This document shows, piece after piece, positions 7,269-7,380 of a DNA stretch of 7,380 nucleotides (positions are counted from its first letter, which is position 1; every line of letters starts with the position of its first letter). This DNA is from Rhodospirillales bacterium (GTDB lineage: Bacteria > Pseudomonadota > Alphaproteobacteria > UBA8366 > JADFVY01), in NCBI GenBank assembly GCA_024644185.1, contig JAHELM010000111.1:1-7380 (forward strand). The letters are read 5' to 3'. The notes under the pieces are model-generated. The model ran no database searches and was not told the origin of the DNA. It saw only the letters and a list, made by a program, of their open reading frames with translations. A program made the translations under genes and the position numbers.

Positions 7269-7298
7269 TTGACCGAATACGATTGTATGCTCTAGAAA
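7269..7298 (+). promoter_or_regulatory. Possible sigma70-like promoter downstream of lnt
   Basis: TTGACC (7269-7274, five of six matches to TTGACA) and TAGAAA (7293-7298, four of six to TATAAT) are separated by 18 bases. It would drive the gene that may start at 7355. I see no lnt terminator in 7251-7354. Confidence 0.35.
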
Positions 7299-7321
7299 GA
7301 CGAGACAGCCATTCGCGCGGA

Positions 7322-7339
7322 CATTAGCGCCGCATTAGC
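7322..7339. repeat. 7-bp direct repeat CATTAGC with 11-bp period
   Basis: CATTAGC occurs at 7322-7328 and 7333-7339, about one helical turn apart, between the possible promoter and the possible start at 7355. This spacing would suit a regulator binding one face of the DNA. It may equally be chance. Confidence 0.35.
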
Positions 7340-7354
7340 CGGGTCAGCAGAGTC

Positions 7355-7380
7355 ATGCCAGTCGCAAAAAATCGTGAAGT
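7355..7380 (+). CDS. Possible start of the next gene (partial)
   Basis: ATG 7355 opens a frame reading MPVAKNRE before the window ends. The upstream ribosome site is weak (AGAG at 7349-7352). In related alphaproteobacteria lnt is often followed by a small Cro/C1-type helix-turn-helix regulator and then metK; that would fit here, but eight codons cannot establish the identity. Confidence 0.3.

Noticed and set aside
7350..7354. GANTC sites (GAGTC at 7350-7354 and 573-577) as CcrM methylation control
   Set aside because: GANTC also occurs many times inside the genes here, so two intergenic copies are not informative on their own.

Overview
This GC-rich window reads as chromosome from an alphaproteobacterium, most likely in or near the Rhodospirillales. 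The evidence is the base composition, a MucR/Ros regulator, a Fur/Mur-type regulator without the usual Cys pair, and the gene order, which matches from memory a conserved alphaproteobacterial block. All recognised genes are on the + strand and none looks broken.

Layout. Bases 1-47 carry the last codons of an upstream gene, probably tsaB, which overlaps rimI (44-541). An AT-rich intergenic stretch (542-730) precedes mucR (731-1162). After 59 bases comes a fur/mur gene (1222-1665), followed by a plausible rho-independent terminator (about 1687-1719). A structured 121-base leader (1720-1840) contains a perfect 12-bp palindrome and a small doubtful ORF. Then comes a tightly packed run: miaB (1841-3217), phoH (3214-4224), ybeY (4221-4736), a corC/tlyC-type CBS protein (4745-5689) and lnt (5679-7250). 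The last 130 bases form an intergenic region with a possible promoter, a 7-bp direct repeat and a possible start of the next gene at 7355.

How the genes relate. tsaB and rimI are commonly neighbours; TsaB acts in tRNA t6A synthesis and RimI acetylates protein N-termini. mucR and fur are two global regulators, probably expressed together from the AT-rich promoter region. The miaB-to-lnt run is a classic housekeeping operon: tRNA modification (MiaB), an RNA-linked ATPase (PhoH), the ribosome-maturation endoribonuclease YbeY, a CBS-domain protein, and the final enzyme of lipoprotein acylation. Three of its four junctions are overlaps and the fourth, ybeY/corC, has an 8-base gap or a TTGA overlap depending on the start, so translational coupling is likely.

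I see no mobile element, CRISPR array, RNA gene or defence system, and no convincing sign of an undescribed multi-gene system. The points worth checking are local: a MucR zinc finger with two ligands missing, an AT-rich bracketed mucR control region, the fur-miaB gap with its palindrome and small ORF, and an AT-rich, rare-codon tail on lnt.
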